Source: Saprospiraceae bacterium | GTDB lineage: Bacteria; Bacteroidota; Bacteroidia; Chitinophagales; Saprospiraceae | NCBI GenBank assembly: GCA_016716185.1 | Contig: JADJWV010000002.1 | Coordinates: 2,270,501 to 2,334,500 of the forward strand | Length of the DNA: 64,000 bases | Direction of reading: 5' to 3' | Part shown: piece after piece, positions 62,438 to 64,000 of the stretch | Position numbering within the stretch: position 1 is the first letter of the stretch | Layout of the letters: each line of letters begins with the position of its first letter | Notes under the pieces: generated by a model | What the model saw: the letters and a program-made list of their open reading frames with translations, nothing else | The model's database searches: none | What the model was told of the DNA's origin: nothing | Position numbers and translations under genes: made by a program

Positions 62438-64000
62438 TTATAGAAACCAAAGGTTGCTTTTGCCAAAGTCAGGTAAATTATCCTCCTGAAAATGGGGGTA
62501 AATTTCTGCCACCATTTCGGGGTACTTGGTTGTTACTGGTAAATTCTGTTGGCTGATGCTTTTCCAATACATTCGGCTGAACTGATATACTTGGTCTATC
62601 AATTCTCTTACTACTTCTACATCTTCTACCAATTCTTCTTTTGTTGCTGTTATTGAAACCTTGATTGGGAAATGGTAATCTTTTGGGAATAGCTTGCTAT
62701 CCTCTGCATATCGTGTATTGTTGAACAGTAAATAAGAATTGTAACCAACTTTTACATATCTACCACTACGAGGCATTCTGCCCGGACTGCCCAAATCAAA
62801 ACCTAATAACTCTTTACTATCTGTCTTATTGATGGTTACTACTATTACTGGTAAATCCTTTTCACCCAAATTGTCTAACATTTTAAGTATGGGTTGCAAC
62901 TCCTTTTTATCGGATATTTCTTTGTAAAAATGGATGATTACTCTTTTTGCTGTTTGGTTTTTCTCTATGAATTTCTCAACAGCATTGCTTATTGATCCTG
63001 CCAATAAATCGGTTTCATCTTCTCTAAAACAGTCGAAGTTTTCAAATACTCCTTCATTACTGAAACAGAAAGCACTACCTACAAACCTATGTGCAGAACC
63101 TTGTGGTTTAAATGCTCCTACACCAATTATTATTTCATCTTCCTTTACTCTTGCCAAACGCCACGGAATACCGCCTATTTTAGCCAATAAAGCCACATAA
63201 ATATTAGGTATGAAGTAGTAGAAATCTTCTTTGCTTAAATGCTCTTTGTAAAGCACCTGTGAGGATATTCCTTTGTTCAATAACAGTTCTTTGATTTTGT
63301 AATAAGCAAAGTGCTGTGGGTGGTCTTTTTCTGTTTTTGATATTGGGCTAATGTATATGGCCACAAATCTTGAACTGGTATCGTTAAACTCCTTTAATTG
63401 CTCGGCTACTTCTTCAAAAATAGTTTCCTTGTTTTCAAATACTATTCTTTTAGACTTATCTATGCTAAGGGTTTGATTGATGTAGTTTTGAAGGTTTGTT
63501 ATATGCTTTTCAACCTTATTCACAGGCTTATGCCAACCGTTTATAAAGTAATCATACAAAGTGTCTTTTATGTACTCGCCATCGTCTTTGTGATAGATGA
63601 AAAACAGTTTAACGTGGTCTTCGGTAAATGCTTTTAATGGTTTGTGTTTCCAAATACCATAACCTGGGTTTACTTCTGTTTTACCTCCTTTAAACTCCAG
63701 TAGGTTTGAGTTCTGGTGTGTTTCAAATACTTTGTTGTTGGGTACTTTGTAGAAACCATCTTTATTGAGCTTGAACATTGCTTTAAAAGCATCTGTATTG
63801 AGATAGGTATTATAGAAGTTCTCTAAATGCTTTAAGTAGATTGGGAAACGGTTTTCTTTCTTCAGTTCATCTTTCTCAATGATAAATTCTTTCTTTAGTG
63901 TATTGCTTAAAATTGGGTACAGTGTTTCTTGGTTTTGCCTTAAATCTTCTGGCATTTTCTCATACTTGTACACTGTGCCATTACAATTGACAAGGTTGTA
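62438..64000 (-). CDS. Prokaryotic Argonaute (MID-PIWI), N-terminus beyond window
   Basis: The frame is open to base 64000, so the N-terminal part is missing; a GTG at 63973 is not necessarily a start. The visible 520 residues include a linker (VNPGYGIWKHKPLK), a MID-like domain (HVKLFFIYHKDDGEYI ...) and a PIWI domain with IYVALLAKIGGIPWRLA. At the first catalytic aspartate position the protein reads IIIGVGAF (residue about 284-288 counting from 63973), and at the third IIHFYKEIS, so both aspartates appear absent. The C-terminus SRMYWKSISQQNLPVTTKY and NLWFL is typical. It is thus a guide-binding, probably non-slicing Argonaute that needs a partner nuclease. Confidence 0.85.
   Translation of the reverse strand, partial: YNLVNCNGTVYKYEKMPEDLRQNQETLYPILSNTLKKEFIIEKDELKKENRFPIYLKHLENFYNTYLNTDAFKAMFKLNKDGFYKVPNNKVFETHQNSNLLEFKGGKTEVNPGYGIWKHKPLKAFTEDHVKLFFIYHKDDGEYIKDTLYDYFINGWHKPVNKVEKHITNLQNYINQTLSIDKSKRIVFENKETIFEEVAEQLKEFNDTSSRFVAIYISPISKTEKDHPQHFAYYKIKELLLNKGISSQVLYKEHLSKEDFYYFIPNIYVALLAKIGGIPWRLARVKEDEIIIGVGAFKPQGSAHRFVGSAFCFSNEGVFENFDCFREDETDLLAGSISNAVEKFIEKNQTAKRVIIHFYKEISDKKELQPILKMLDNLGEKDLPVIVVTINKTDSKELLGFDLGSPGRMPRSGRYVKVGYNSYLLFNNTRYAEDSKLFPKDYHFPIKVSITATKEELVEDVEVVRELIDQVYQFSRMYWKSISQQNLPVTTKYPEMVAEIYPHFQEDNLPDFGKSNLWFL

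Overview
The window comes from a bacterium of the phylum Bacteroidota, most like the Saprospirales/Chitinophagales. Evidence for this is: several secreted proteins with type IX secretion (T9SS) sorting domains of both types; the gene order bamD-rpoZ-coaBC-DUF4835; repeated TAnnTTTG promoter boxes; and Bacteroidota-type OmpA and outer-membrane proteins. No rRNA or tRNA gene was recognised.

Layout. 1-3.3 kb: an MFS transporter (cut by the left edge) divergent from a sodium symporter plus murQ, probably N-acetylmuramic acid salvage. 3.3-4.1 kb: no large gene; one possible small gene with a terminator, short tandem repeats and a 56-bp element with terminal inverted repeats. 4.1-9.7 kb: rhomboid protease, thymidine kinase, purH, coaX and an outer-membrane protein. 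10-28 kb: T9SS substrates mixed with core genes (lolA, GH3-like, bamD, rpoZ, coaBC, DUF4835, purN, RluA-type synthase, S9 peptidase, RsmB-like methylase). 28-37.4 kb: OmpA protein, a three-gene 2-oxoacid:ferredoxin oxidoreductase operon, YfhO. 37.6-43.4 kb: surface polysaccharide genes (glycosyltransferase, asparagine synthase, methyltransferase, flippase). 43.5-50.5 kb: stress cluster (four universal stress proteins or partners, Hsp20, CBS protein, PAS histidine kinase, REC and CRP-type regulators) with TGA-N6-TCA operator-like sites. 50.6-56.2 kb: small membrane protein, cytochrome-like lipoprotein, large T9SS type B protein, and a DUF3307/SatD pair.

From 38.7 to 56.2 kb at least seven genes are broken by single-base indels, nearly all one-base losses in short homopolymers. 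Restoring one base each time gives clean family-like proteins, so consensus errors or very recent decay must be considered when reading these genes.

The right end, from about 56.3 kb, looks like an accessory island: lower GC by eye, small unknown genes, a nuclease, a 2-kb palindrome-rich non-coding stretch, and then a minus-strand operon. The operon codes for a prokaryotic Argonaute (cut by the right edge, catalytic aspartates apparently missing), a ParB-domain protein and an Mrr-like endonuclease. This is the best candidate for an undescribed defence system: a guide-binding but non-slicing Argonaute with a ParB-like protein and a nuclease effector.
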